Shown in pieces: positions 1-5,451 of a DNA stretch of 5,635 nucleotides; within the stretch, counting starts at the first letter, position 1; every line of letters starts with the position of its first letter. The position numbers and the translations under genes are program-made. This DNA comes from JAAFKA01 sp044348925 (lineage in GTDB: Bacteria; Bacteroidota; Bacteroidia; Cytophagales; Thermoflexibacteraceae), in the NCBI GenBank assembly GCA_044348925.1, contig JBIKRY010000298.1, positions 1-5,635 on the forward strand, in the 5' to 3' direction. Under the pieces are notes generated by a model. That model was not told the origin of the DNA. It saw only the letters and a program-made list of their open reading frames with translations, and made no database searches.

Positions 1-1
1 T

Positions 2-2197
2 GAGTTTATTCAAGCCACAAATCCTATTGTGATTTTAGATGAACCGCAAAATATGGAAACAGATAGGGCAAAAGAGGCTATTCATTCTTTAAATCCCTTG
101 TGTACTTTGCGTTATAGTGCCACACATAGAGAAAAATATAATTTATTATACAGTCTTAACCCTGTTATGGCTTATAATCTTCATTTAGTAAAAGAAATAG
201 AGGTTGATAGTGTGTCTTTTGGCAAAGATTACAACGAAACTTATATAAGATTAAACAAAATTATTACCGAAAAAAATAATATCAAAGCTGAGTTAATTAT
301 TCACGTAGAAGGCATTGGTGGAGTTCGTGAACAAAAAATAAAAGTAGGATTAGGAGTTGATTTATATGATATATCTAATAGAAAAGAAAGCTATAAAGAT
401 GGTTATACAGTTGTAAAAATCAACGGACTTGATAATAATAACGAAAGTTATGTAGAATTTTCATCGGGTAGAAAAATATATCTGTATCAAGCGGAAACCA
501 AAACAGACGAAAGTGTTATAAAATTTCAGATAGAAAGAGCCATAGAACACCATTTTAGAAAAGAAATAGCTTATTGGGTAAATGGCTATAATACAGGTGA
601 AAGAATAAAAGTATTGACTATTTTCTTTTTGGATAGAGTAAGCAATTATCGAGAATATGATAGTGATGGCAATGCAAAAATAGGAAAATACGCCCAATGG
701 TTTGAGGAATTATATAAAAAACATAGGGATTTAAAGTATAGAGAATATGAAACTTTGCTATCCAAAGCACCTGAAAAAGATTTTTTAGACACAAAAAAAA
801 CATACAGTACAGAGTTATCCAAAGAGTTTTTAGACAAGTATTTAAAGGCTGAAAATGTGCATAATGGTTATTTTTCGCAAGACAAGCACAAAAAAATGAA
901 AGATACCAGCGAAAACCGCAAAACTGAAGCCGATAATGATATTTATAAGTTGATAATGAAAGACAAAGAGAGGCTATTGAGTTTTGATGAGCCTTTGCGT
1001 TTTATCTTTTCGCATAGTGCTTTGCGTGAAGGTTGGGATAATCCTAATGTTTTTCAAATTTGTACTTTAAATGAAAGTCGTAGCGAAATTCGCAAACGTC
1101 AAGAAATAGGGCGTGGTTTGCGTTTGTGTGTGAATGAAAAAGGCGAAAGAGTAATGGATAAAAAAGTTAATCTTTTAACTGTTATTACCAATGAAAGTTA
1201 TGACGGTTTTGTGAAACAACTACAAAATGAAATACAGGAGGAAAATAATATAGAATTTAAAGGAATTATTAAAAATGTGCGTGATAAGGTTGCTATTAAA
1301 CTAAACAAGCAATTAACAAGAGAAAATTGCCCTTTGTTTTTTGAGATTTGGGATAAAATCAATTACCAAACAAGGTATAAAGTTGAATATGATACAAAAC
1401 TATTAATAGAAAATGTAACAAGAGAACTACTAAGTAATTATAATCAGTACCCAAAAGTTACAGCAGCTAAAATGAAATCTACTGTAAATAAGCTACGAAT
1501 GAGTATGGAAACAGGAGTTAGCGGGGTTTGGATTAACGAACACGAAATAGAAAAAGAAAAAGTAGCTTATACTTTGCCTGATGCCTATGCTTATATTCAA
1601 AATAAAGTAAAAATTACCCGTAGCACAATTTGTAATATTTTAAAAGGTGTAAAAGTTAGACACAATGAATTTTTACAAAATCCTCGTGCTTTTTTAGATA
1701 CGGTAAGTGGTGCAATTAAAAATGAACTTAATAAACTATTTGTTTCTGGTATCGTCTATGAAAAAATAGCAGGAAAATCATACGAAATGACACTTTTTGA
1801 AACAGACGAATTAGGTACATCTTTACAAACGGTGGCTATTGAAAACATAGAAAAAACTTTATATGACCGTATTCCTGTGCAAAGTAATGTAGAAAATGAA
1901 TTTGTTTTACAATGTCAAGCAGACGAAAGTGTGCAGTTCTTTTTTAAACTTCCTAATGGTTTTAAAATTCCTACACCTATTGGAAATTACACACCAGATT
2001 GGGCAGTAATTTTCCAGGGTAACAAACGTATTTATTTTGTAGCAGAAACTAAAAGCACATCAGTAGAAAGAAAATTACGTGGAGATGAGAATATAAAAAT
2101 TAAAATTGGCGAAAAGCACTTTGAATTAGCAAAATCAGAAGAAGTAAAATTTGTAGCTGTAAATAGTTTGAATGGTTTAAAGGCAAATTCAATATAA
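2..2197 (+). CDS. res: Type III restriction endonuclease, Res subunit (5'-truncated by window edge)
   Basis: This is the ATP-dependent DNA translocase/endonuclease subunit of a type III restriction-modification system. With the Mod methyltransferase it cleaves DNA carrying unmethylated recognition sites. The frame is open from base 2, so the GTG at 29 is not the start; it encodes the V of the motif II strand (IVILDEPQ). Visible in order are motif II DEPQ (38-49), motif III SAT (116-124), motif V with SHSALREGWDNP (about 1010-1045), motif VI QEIGRGLR (1100-1123), and a C-terminal nuclease site with PD (D at 1997-1999) and EXK (E 2045-2047, K 2051-2053). About 731 codons are present. Res proteins are usually 850-1000 aa, so the missing part should hold the N-terminal Walker A motif. 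No internal stop or frameshift is visible and the nuclease site is intact. The mod gene would normally lie upstream, outside the window. The stop is 6 bp before an IS end. Confidence 0.93.
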   Translation, partial: EFIQATNPIVILDEPQNMETDRAKEAIHSLNPLCTLRYSATHREKYNLLYSLNPVMAYNLHLVKEIEVDSVSFGKDYNETYIRLNKIITEKNNIKAELIIHVEGIGGVREQKIKVGLGVDLYDISNRKESYKDGYTVVKINGLDNNNESYVEFSSGRKIYLYQAETKTDESVIKFQIERAIEHHFRKEIAYWVNGYNTGERIKVLTIFFLDRVSNYREYDSDGNAKIGKYAQWFEELYKKHRDLKYREYETLLSKAPEKDFLDTKKTYSTELSKEFLDKYLKAENVHNGYFSQDKHKKMKDTSENRKTEADNDIYKLIMKDKERLLSFDEPLRFIFSHSALREGWDNPNVFQICTLNESRSEIRKRQEIGRGLRLCVNEKGERVMDKKVNLLTVITNESYDGFVKQLQNEIQEENNIEFKGIIKNVRDKVAIKLNKQLTRENCPLFFEIWDKINYQTRYKVEYDTKLLIENVTRELLSNYNQYPKVTAAKMKSTVNKLRMSMETGVSGVWINEHEIEKEKVAYTLPDAYAYIQNKVKITRSTICNILKGVKVRHNEFLQNPRAFLDTVSGAIKNELNKLFVSGIVYEKIAGKSYEMTLFETDELGTSLQTVAIENIEKTLYDRIPVQSNVENEFVLQCQADESVQFFFKLPNGFKIPTPIGNYTPDWAVIFQGNKRIYFVAETKSTSVERKLRGDENIKIKIGEKHFELAKSEEVKFVAVNSLNGLKANSI

Positions 2198-2203
2198 AAG
2201 TTT

Positions 2204-2228
2204 TGGTTGTGGTAAAAAATGTATGATA
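2204..2228 (+). repeat. Left terminal inverted repeat of the IS1-family element
   Basis: 25 bp, identical to the reverse complement of 3225-3249. It starts TGGTTGTGGTAAAAAATG and lies just downstream of the Res stop codon. This is the insB-distal end. Confidence 0.92.
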
Positions 2229-2233
2229 AATTT

Positions 2234-2690
2234 TTAACAATAATTGTAATTTTTACAATAAATACATATTTTCATTGCAGCTTCGTGATTTTCTAACTTT
2301 TTCGAAAAACTTGTGGTTTTTCGTACTGTTCTTCTGTTTCTTGACCTAATATAATTATTATTTCCTTCAATATTTTTTGTGTACTTTTTTCCAATTTTAT
2401 GCTTATTTTTAGGCAGTATTTTCGCAAAAGCTTTCCAATTATCAGTACAAAACTCATCTACAATAATTTTATTTTCAGCTAACTTTGCGTATAACTCCTT
2501 AATTGTTTTTTCACTGCTATCACCAAAAACATAAGCAACAATCTCTTGTGTTTGAGGACAATAGGCATATAAAAGCCATATTTTATTCTTTTTAGTACCA
2601 ACATAAGTCGGGGACGCCTAGTCCAAAACTCGTCAATTTGTAAACTTTTATACCGTTTTTTTTTGTGGTTGTATTTTTAATTTTTCTGCA
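2234..2690 (-). pseudogene. insB: IS1-family transposase C-terminal part (end of insA plus insB), frame broken by 14-bp insertion
   Basis: There is no start codon of its own. Read on the minus strand, 2690 down to 2648 is the end of insA (YAEKLKIQPQKKTV, stop TAA). A -1 shift in the A9 run gives KSLQIDEFWT. After a 14-bp insertion the frame resumes at 2605 as YVGTKKNKIWLLYAY and runs 123 codons to the TAA at 2234-2236. The IS1 InsB signature is clear: D of DEFW, D of TDNWKAF and E of KNIEGNN match the IS1 catalytic positions DEQW, TDGW and RIERHN. The basic KKYTKN, RKTTSFSKKLE and NHE patterns also match. The catalytic domain would be intact but for the upstream MITE and the 14-bp insertion, so this is a recently decayed gene. 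Confidence 0.88.
2656..2664 (-). other. Poly-A slippery site for programmed -1 frameshift between insA and insB
   Basis: On the minus strand there is a run of nine A followed by C, read CAA AAA AAA ACG in the insA frame. The insA stop is two codons later (GTA, then TAA at 2648-2650). A -1 slip reads AAC GGT ATA and enters the InsB frame at once. IS1 makes its InsAB' transposase by a -1 shift on A6C in the same position, so by homology this is the family's control point. It is moot here because the MITE blocks translation before it. Confidence 0.7.
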
Positions 2691-2697
2691 TAATTTA
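2691..2697. repeat. Target-site duplication of the MITE, left copy (TAATTTA)
   Basis: Identical to 2922-2928. The bases just outside the two copies do not extend the match. In the uninterrupted insA this site reads TAAATTA on the coding strand (codons for N and Y). Confidence 0.82.
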
Positions 2698-2760
2698 ACG
2701 TGAACTACGGATTAATTTATTGATAATCAACAATTTACAAGTAAAATATATAATAAATAA

Positions 2761-2773
2761 GTTGCGTAGCAAC
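2761..2773. repeat. Small hairpin inside the MITE
   Basis: GTTGC-GTA-GCAAC, a 5-bp perfect stem with a 3-base loop. It touches the left arm of the long internal inverted repeat (they share bases 2772-2773). Confidence 0.6.
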
Positions 2774-2798
2774 CGTATATTCGCCTTTAGGCGAATGA
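2772..2798. repeat. Internal 27-bp inverted repeat of the MITE, left arm (itself palindromic)
   Basis: Perfect reverse complement of 2880-2906. The core at 2779-2796 (ATTCGCCTTTAGGCGAAT) is a palindrome with an 8-bp stem and TT at the centre, so each arm can fold alone, or the two arms can pair around an 81-base loop. Confidence 0.85.
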
Positions 2799-2879
2799 AA
2801 TGTAAAGATAAAAACGAACTTGGTTATAAATTGACAAATTTTGAGAAATAATTACTATTTTTCTTTCAATTTACCCGAC

Positions 2880-2906
2880 TCATTCGCCTAAAGGCGAATA
2901 TACGGT
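2880..2906. repeat. Internal 27-bp inverted repeat of the MITE, right arm (itself palindromic)
   Basis: Perfect partner of 2772-2798, with the palindromic core at 2883-2900. It abuts the right terminal repeat (2907) directly, whereas the left arm is 59 bp from the left terminal repeat, so the element is asymmetric. Confidence 0.85.
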
Positions 2907-2920
2907 ATCCGTAGTTCACG

Positions 2921-3166
2921 TTAATTTACTAAATTTTTTAAAATGTAAGGTTTGCTTACATTAAATATTTTTTCTATATCTGTAATTCCACTATTTCTAC
3001 AAAGTGCTTTTTGGACATAATTTTTAACAACAGGGTTAGCACCCTGATTTTTATACTCCATTTGAAATTGTTTGCTACAACCACGACATAAATAATTTTG
3101 TGTATGGTTAGGTTTTTTACCATTTTTATTTATATTTTTGCTATGACAATGAGGGCAGTATATCAT
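2921..3166 (-). pseudogene. insA: IS1-family InsA (transposase N-terminal zinc-ribbon part), cut off by MITE
   Basis: An 81-residue reading frame starts at the ATG at 3164-3166. Its N-terminus has two CxxC pairs, C4-C7 (CPHC) and C27-C30 (CRGC), followed by SKQF; this is the zinc-ribbon of IS1 InsA proteins. A helix-turn-helix-like stretch follows (DIEKIFNVSKPYILKNL). InsA is the DNA-binding repressor of IS1 and also forms the N-terminus of the InsAB' transposase. The stop TAA at 2921-2923 is made by the MITE junction: its last base is the first base of the MITE. Removing the MITE and one TAATTTA copy lets the frame run on in phase (VNYAEKLKIQPQKK) to a natural stop at 2648-2650. That gives about 95 residues, close to the 91 of IS1 InsA. 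The truncated form keeps the zinc-ribbon and might still bind IS ends. Confidence 0.88.
2922..2928. repeat. Target-site duplication of the MITE, right copy (TAATTTA)
   Basis: Second copy of the 7-bp direct repeat flanking the MITE. It supplies the last codons of the truncated insA frame. Confidence 0.82.
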
Positions 3167-3190
3167 TTTGTAAAGTTTTAGAAGGTTTTA

Positions 3191-3198
3191 CAAAGATA
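3191..3198 (-). promoter_or_regulatory. Putative -7 box of the IS transposase promoter (TATCTTTG)
   Basis: On the minus strand TATCTTTG fits the Bacteroidota -7 consensus TAnnTTTG and lies about 25 bp upstream of the insA ATG, inside the right IS end. A TTG about 13 bp upstream is closer than the usual -33 element, so only half of the promoter is convincing. Confidence 0.4.
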
Positions 3199-3224
3199 AC
3201 TAACTCATTGTCAATTACTTAATC

Positions 3225-3249
3225 TATCATACATTTTTTACCACAACCA
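3225..3249 (-). repeat. Right terminal inverted repeat of the IS1-family element
   Basis: 25-bp perfect partner of 2204-2228, on the transposase promoter side. The match ends inward at 3225; the next base differs (C versus A on the complementary reading) and similarity then resumes for a few bases. Confidence 0.92.
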
Positions 3250-3265
3250 GTTGATAATATTTTTA

Positions 3266-4219
3266 CTAAGTTGCTCTCTGTTTAAAATTCCATGTAGGCT
3301 CTAAAGAGCATATTTCTTGTGGGTATTGGTTAAACCCTTTTCTCAAACAAGCTCTAAACGCAAATAAGGTGTTTTTTAGTAGCTTTTTAGCCATATTCAT
3401 TACCTCATCTTCTAAATAAAACATCATATATCGATAAGGATAATTATTTTCTATCACAAACCAACGCACCGTTTTTTGCGACATTTGACACATAATTGCA
3501 CCTTGTAACCAATAATTTCGGGTATCAAAAAAATCTCTTCTGAAGCTATCCAAATTACTACAAGTTTTGATTTCTAGAATGAAATCATCTTTTTCGAGGT
3601 CTGCCACGTATGTACAGTTTATATTGGCTAATTGTGCGTTGCGTTTGTACTGTAATTCTTCAGGTTTGATAGGGTACTTTAGAATTTCTGTCAAATTTTC
3701 ACAAGTTTTAGCAACTTGATACATCTTACTAACAGTTTCAAAGTTTTCTTTAGAGATAATGGCTATGTCTTTTTCGTGCATAGCTTTCTTATATGCTTTG
3801 TTATCTTTGTCAGCGTATGTTGCATTTGGTTTGGGTTTATCTTCGATTTCTACGTCTTTCCCGATGATTCCATCATGAAATAACATATATTCGAAAGCCC
3901 TGCCCATTGCAACACTTTCATAAGTGGCACCTGAGAAATTATCTAAGCTAAATTCGTCTTGGCAATAAGCAATATACATTAAAGGGTGAATGTGAAAATC
4001 CTTTAGTGCAGAATAGGATACTTTTCGCCCTGTTGCATAATTGCCTTTTTTACAGGTATCTTTTAAGGACAACAGTTCTTGATAACCTTTTCCTTGCGAG
4101 TAGTCAGAACTGATAGGCTTAAATCCTAAACTTTGTTGGGGGAATTTAGCCCCCCCATTTTTTAAATCTAGTGATTGAGCTTGTGCCAATGCACTAAAAA
4201 AGTCGTCATTTGCAAACAT
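3266..4219 (-). CDS. RecE/exonuclease VIII-like PD-(D/E)XK nuclease
   Basis: A 317-aa protein, probably a 5'-3' dsDNA exonuclease used in phage-type recombination to make 3' single-stranded tails. The visible core starts near residue 65 with RKVSYSALKDF and HPLMY, the S-x-S-x-L-K and P-x-x-Y pattern of RecE- and Cas4-like nucleases. It continues with MGRAFEYMLF (105-114; E110 sits where the GxxxH motif usually has His). The catalytic set is D207 with E216-I-K218 (ADLEKDDFILEIKT), followed by Y236 and Q239 (YWLQGAI), the conserved Y-x-x-Q helix. No Cas4-type cysteine cluster is evident. The first 60 or so residues are low in complexity and look like a linker. The ATG at 4217-4219 shares its A with the stop of the upstream gene (TAATG), which points to translational coupling. 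E. coli RecE is longer; this is nearer the short phage versions. The exact family is inferred from motifs. Confidence 0.75.
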   Translation of the reverse strand: MFANDDFFSALAQAQSLDLKNGGAKFPQQSLGFKPISSDYSQGKGYQELLSLKDTCKKGNYATGRKVSYSALKDFHIHPLMYIAYCQDEFSLDNFSGATYESVAMGRAFEYMLFHDGIIGKDVEIEDKPKPNATYADKDNKAYKKAMHEKDIAIISKENFETVSKMYQVAKTCENLTEILKYPIKPEELQYKRNAQLANINCTYVADLEKDDFILEIKTCSNLDSFRRDFFDTRNYWLQGAIMCQMSQKTVRWFVIENNYPYRYMMFYLEDEVMNMAKKLLKNTLFAFRACLRKGFNQYPQEICSLEPTWNFKQRAT

Positions 4220-4836
4220 TAGGCTTTTAAGGTTAATTGATTAGGGTCAAATAATGGAGAAGCATTTACGTGTATATCTGGGTTAAACTTCAAAAAAAGT
4301 TTTTCTACTAAATTTGTTCTAAAGCAACCATTGTTAGCTTGGTAAAACTCTTTCAGTTTTTCAATTCTCTCTGGTGTATTTTTTTTGTATGTAAATTCAA
4401 AAGCACCATAGGTTGTCTTTTTGATAAATTTTGCTGTGATATTCACTTCGGCAATACCCAAACCTTCAGCCCTCAACTTTTGTTGCAAACCCATTAAATT
4501 TCCTAATGTTACCGTTTTAACGGTTGTACAAGATAGAGCATTATCTTTATCTACAAAAAAGATTAAAACTCTTGCATTTGCTTGACCTTGTCCTTTCTGT
4601 GCTGCTTCTATTTCTTTTTGTGATAAAAAGCAAGGAGGTAAAGGCACTGCGGCTAAAATATCCATCTGTAATTCCTTAGCAACAATATCTTCTGACCCGT
4701 CAATTCTTACGCCACCTATTTCACGACAATCTAAAAGATAACTTCTTGGATTGCCTTCGACATAGAATATCTCGTCTTTGGAAGGAGCATTAAAAAAACT
4801 CATGTCTATATCTTGTTTTTTTTCTGTATTATTCAT
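4219..4836 (-). CDS. Unrecognised 205-aa protein coupled to the RecE-like nuclease
   Basis: The family is not recognised. The protein is soluble, without a signal peptide or membrane segment. Residues about 20-120 look rich in beta strands (FYVEGNPRSYLLDCREIGG, then VLIFFVDKDNALSCTTVKTV), and a second strand-rich part reads ITAKFIKKTTYGAFEFTYKK, followed by a helix (ERIEKLKEFYQANNG). The start ATG at 4834-4836 has no Shine-Dalgarno sequence, as is common in Bacteroidota. The stop overlaps the start of the nuclease gene by one base, so the two are probably made in step. In phage modules the partner of a RecE-like exonuclease is commonly a ssDNA-annealing or ssDNA-binding protein. That role is possible here by position only; no RecT, Erf or Rad52 motif is seen. 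Confidence 0.7.
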   Translation of the reverse strand: MNNTEKKQDIDMSFFNAPSKDEIFYVEGNPRSYLLDCREIGGVRIDGSEDIVAKELQMDILAAVPLPPCFLSQKEIEAAQKGQGQANARVLIFFVDKDNALSCTTVKTVTLGNLMGLQQKLRAEGLGIAEVNITAKFIKKTTYGAFEFTYKKNTPERIEKLKEFYQANNGCFRTNLVEKLFLKFNPDIHVNASPLFDPNQLTLKA

Positions 4837-4844
4837 ACGTTTGT

Positions 4845-4853
4845 AAGTGTTTA
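4845..4853 (-). repeat. TAAACACTT element in the leader of the 205-aa gene
   Basis: On the minus strand TAAACACTT ends 8 bases before the ATG. The same 9-mer ends 10 bases before the ATG of the 132-aa gene (5411-5419), and its first eight bases recur at 5437-5444. It may be a shared leader element or operator, or a chance match in AT-rich DNA. Confidence 0.3.
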
Positions 4854-4878
4854 AAATTTTGATTAAATAAAACTACCC

Positions 4879-4905
4879 AGCCTTGCCTCAATCAAGGCTT
4901 TTTTT
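4879..4905 (+). terminator. Hairpin with T7 tract between the tRNA and the 205-aa gene
   Basis: AGCCTTG (4879-4885), loop CCTCAAT, CAAGGCT (4893-4899), then seven T through 4905. The form is a rho-independent terminator for plus-strand transcription, yet no plus-strand gene lies upstream. For the minus-strand operon the same hairpin follows the tRNA 3' end by 9 bases and is followed only by GGGTAGTTTTATTT, a weak U tract. It may end or process the tRNA transcript, or block antisense reading. On the minus strand a TTG (4893-4895) and TAGTTTTA (4868-4875) 17 bp apart could also form a weak promoter for the 205-aa gene. Confidence 0.5.
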
Positions 4906-4913
4906 GTGGGTTG

Positions 4914-4986
4914 CGGTGCATATTGGATTCGAACCAATGACCTCCTGATTAACAGTCAGATGCTCTACCAACTGAGCTAATACACC
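4914..4986 (-). tRNA. tRNA-Asn (anticodon GTT)
   Basis: A complete 73-base cloverleaf. The acceptor GGTGTAT pairs with ATGCACC (one G-T pair), the D stem is GCTC/GAGC, and the anticodon stem TCTGA/TCAGG has loop CTGTTAA with GTT at 4951-4953. The T arm is ATTGG-TTCGAAT-CCAAT and the discriminator base is G, as expected for Asn. CCA is not encoded (the next bases are CAA), so the nucleotidyltransferase must add it. The gene starts 17 bases after the stop of the 132-aa gene and points the same way, so it is probably co-transcribed with it. This is typical of phage or mobile-element tRNAs, though a host gene used as an integration site cannot be excluded. Confidence 0.96.
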
Positions 4987-5003
4987 TACTTGCTACTCTG
5001 ATT

Positions 5004-5402
5004 TTATGCAACTACTTTAAATTCGTTGATGGCTATTTCTGATTGCCAATCTTCAGCAGATAAACAATCTTCGTAACCTTTGGGACTTGGGGCTTCGTCT
5101 GCCCAAAATTCCGATTTATCAAATTCGTCTAATTCATTCATAAATTGGTGGTAAATTTTACTTCCTAACCTATAATCCATTGCGAGGATAAGTTCTTCTT
5201 CAGATAAATCCCCAAATTGTTTTTGGTAACTTGGTTGTTTGCCATCACACTCCCAAGTGTAGATGTAAATCTCTCGACTTAAATAATGTGCTAATTCACC
5301 AACCATAAACCACACACCTGCTAACCATTTATGAGCTTTGCCTTTAAAGTTTATGGCATCTTCATAAACTAATTTTTTAATACTTATATTTGTGTAAGCC
5401 AT
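5004..5402 (-). CDS. Unrecognised 132-aa acidic protein
   Basis: The family is not recognised. The ATG at 5400-5402 is the only sensible start; it has an AT-rich leader without a Shine-Dalgarno sequence and a TAnnTTTG-type box about 50 bp upstream. The N-terminal third is mixed (MAYTNISIKKLVYEDAINF), followed by an aromatic helix-like stretch (HKWLAGVWFMVGELAHYL, about 23-40) that is too short and interrupted to be called a membrane segment. The C-terminal half is strongly acidic with many W, E and D (ELDEFDKSEFWADEAP, then EDCLSAEDWQSEI). No cysteine cluster or catalytic motif is seen. A small acidic protein first in a phage-like early operon could be a DNA mimic or accessory factor, but this is only a guess. 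It is followed by the tRNA-Asn after 17 bases. Confidence 0.72.
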   Translation of the reverse strand: MAYTNISIKKLVYEDAINFKGKAHKWLAGVWFMVGELAHYLSREIYIYTWECDGKQPSYQKQFGDLSEEELILAMDYRLGSKIYHQFMNELDEFDKSEFWADEAPSPKGYEDCLSAEDWQSEIAINEFKVVA

Positions 5403-5410
5403 TGATTATA

Positions 5411-5444
5411 AAGTGTTTATATTGTTTTATTATGTTAGTGTTTA
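5411..5444 (-). repeat. Two TAAACACT repeats in the leader of the 132-aa gene
   Basis: On the minus strand TAAACACT occurs at 5437-5444 and, with one more T, at 5411-5419. Both lie between the putative transcription start and the ATG. A third copy is in the leader of the 205-aa gene (4845-4853). Confidence 0.35.
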
Positions 5445-5451
5445 CGATACA

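Larger units (their letters stand above)
2698..2921. mobile_element. Non-coding MITE inserted in insA of the IS1 element
   Basis: A 224-bp element with 15-bp perfect terminal inverted repeats (ACGTGAACTACGGAT at 2698-2712 and its complement at 2907-2921). It is flanked by a 7-bp direct repeat TAATTTA (2691-2697 and 2922-2928). Taking it out with one repeat copy restores the insA reading frame, which confirms both the boundaries and the 7-bp duplication. It holds no open frame of note and is AT-rich apart from several GC-richer hairpins. It must depend on a transposase elsewhere. The family is not recognised. Confidence 0.87.
2204..3249 (-). mobile_element. IS1-family insertion sequence, disrupted by a nested MITE
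   Basis: The element is bounded by 25-bp perfect terminal inverted repeats (2204-2228 and 3225-3249) beginning TGGTTGTGGTAAAAAATG. By IS1 convention the ends may be the GG/CC at 2205 and 3248. Inside, on the minus strand, lies an IS1-type zinc-ribbon InsA and an InsB with the DDE-type residues of the family. Removing the 224-bp insert, one 7-bp duplication and a 14-bp insertion leaves about 801 bp, close to the 768 bp of IS1. No matching direct repeat is seen in the flanks (AAAAGTTT on the left, GTTGATAA on the right), although IS1 normally makes 8-9 bp duplications. The element fills the gap between two convergent genes. It cannot make its own transposase but could be moved in trans if a relative is present. 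Confidence 0.9.

Noticed and set aside
29..31. GTG at 29 as the start of the Res protein
   Set aside because: The frame is open upstream to base 2 and the codon lies in the beta strand of helicase motif II, so it is internal.
461..837. Three minus-strand reading frames of 61-78 codons inside the Res gene
   Set aside because: They overlap a clearly conserved plus-strand gene and have the F/Y/I-rich composition expected of the antisense of AT-rich coding DNA.
2721..2733. 13-mer TGATAATCAACAA shared by the MITE and (reverse strand) 5496-5508
   Set aside because: One 13-base AT-rich match in a 5.6-kb window is expected by chance, and nothing around the two copies matches.
2761..2906. CRISPR-like or riboswitch-like reading of the repeated palindromes
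   Set aside because: There are only two copies, in inverted rather than regularly spaced direct arrangement, and they lie within clear transposon ends with no downstream gene to control.
2695..2924. TTAA target duplication (piggyBac-like) for the MITE instead of a 7-bp one
   Set aside because: TTAA is present at both ends, but using it leaves 5 extra bases that break the insA frame; the 7-bp TAATTTA choice restores the frame.
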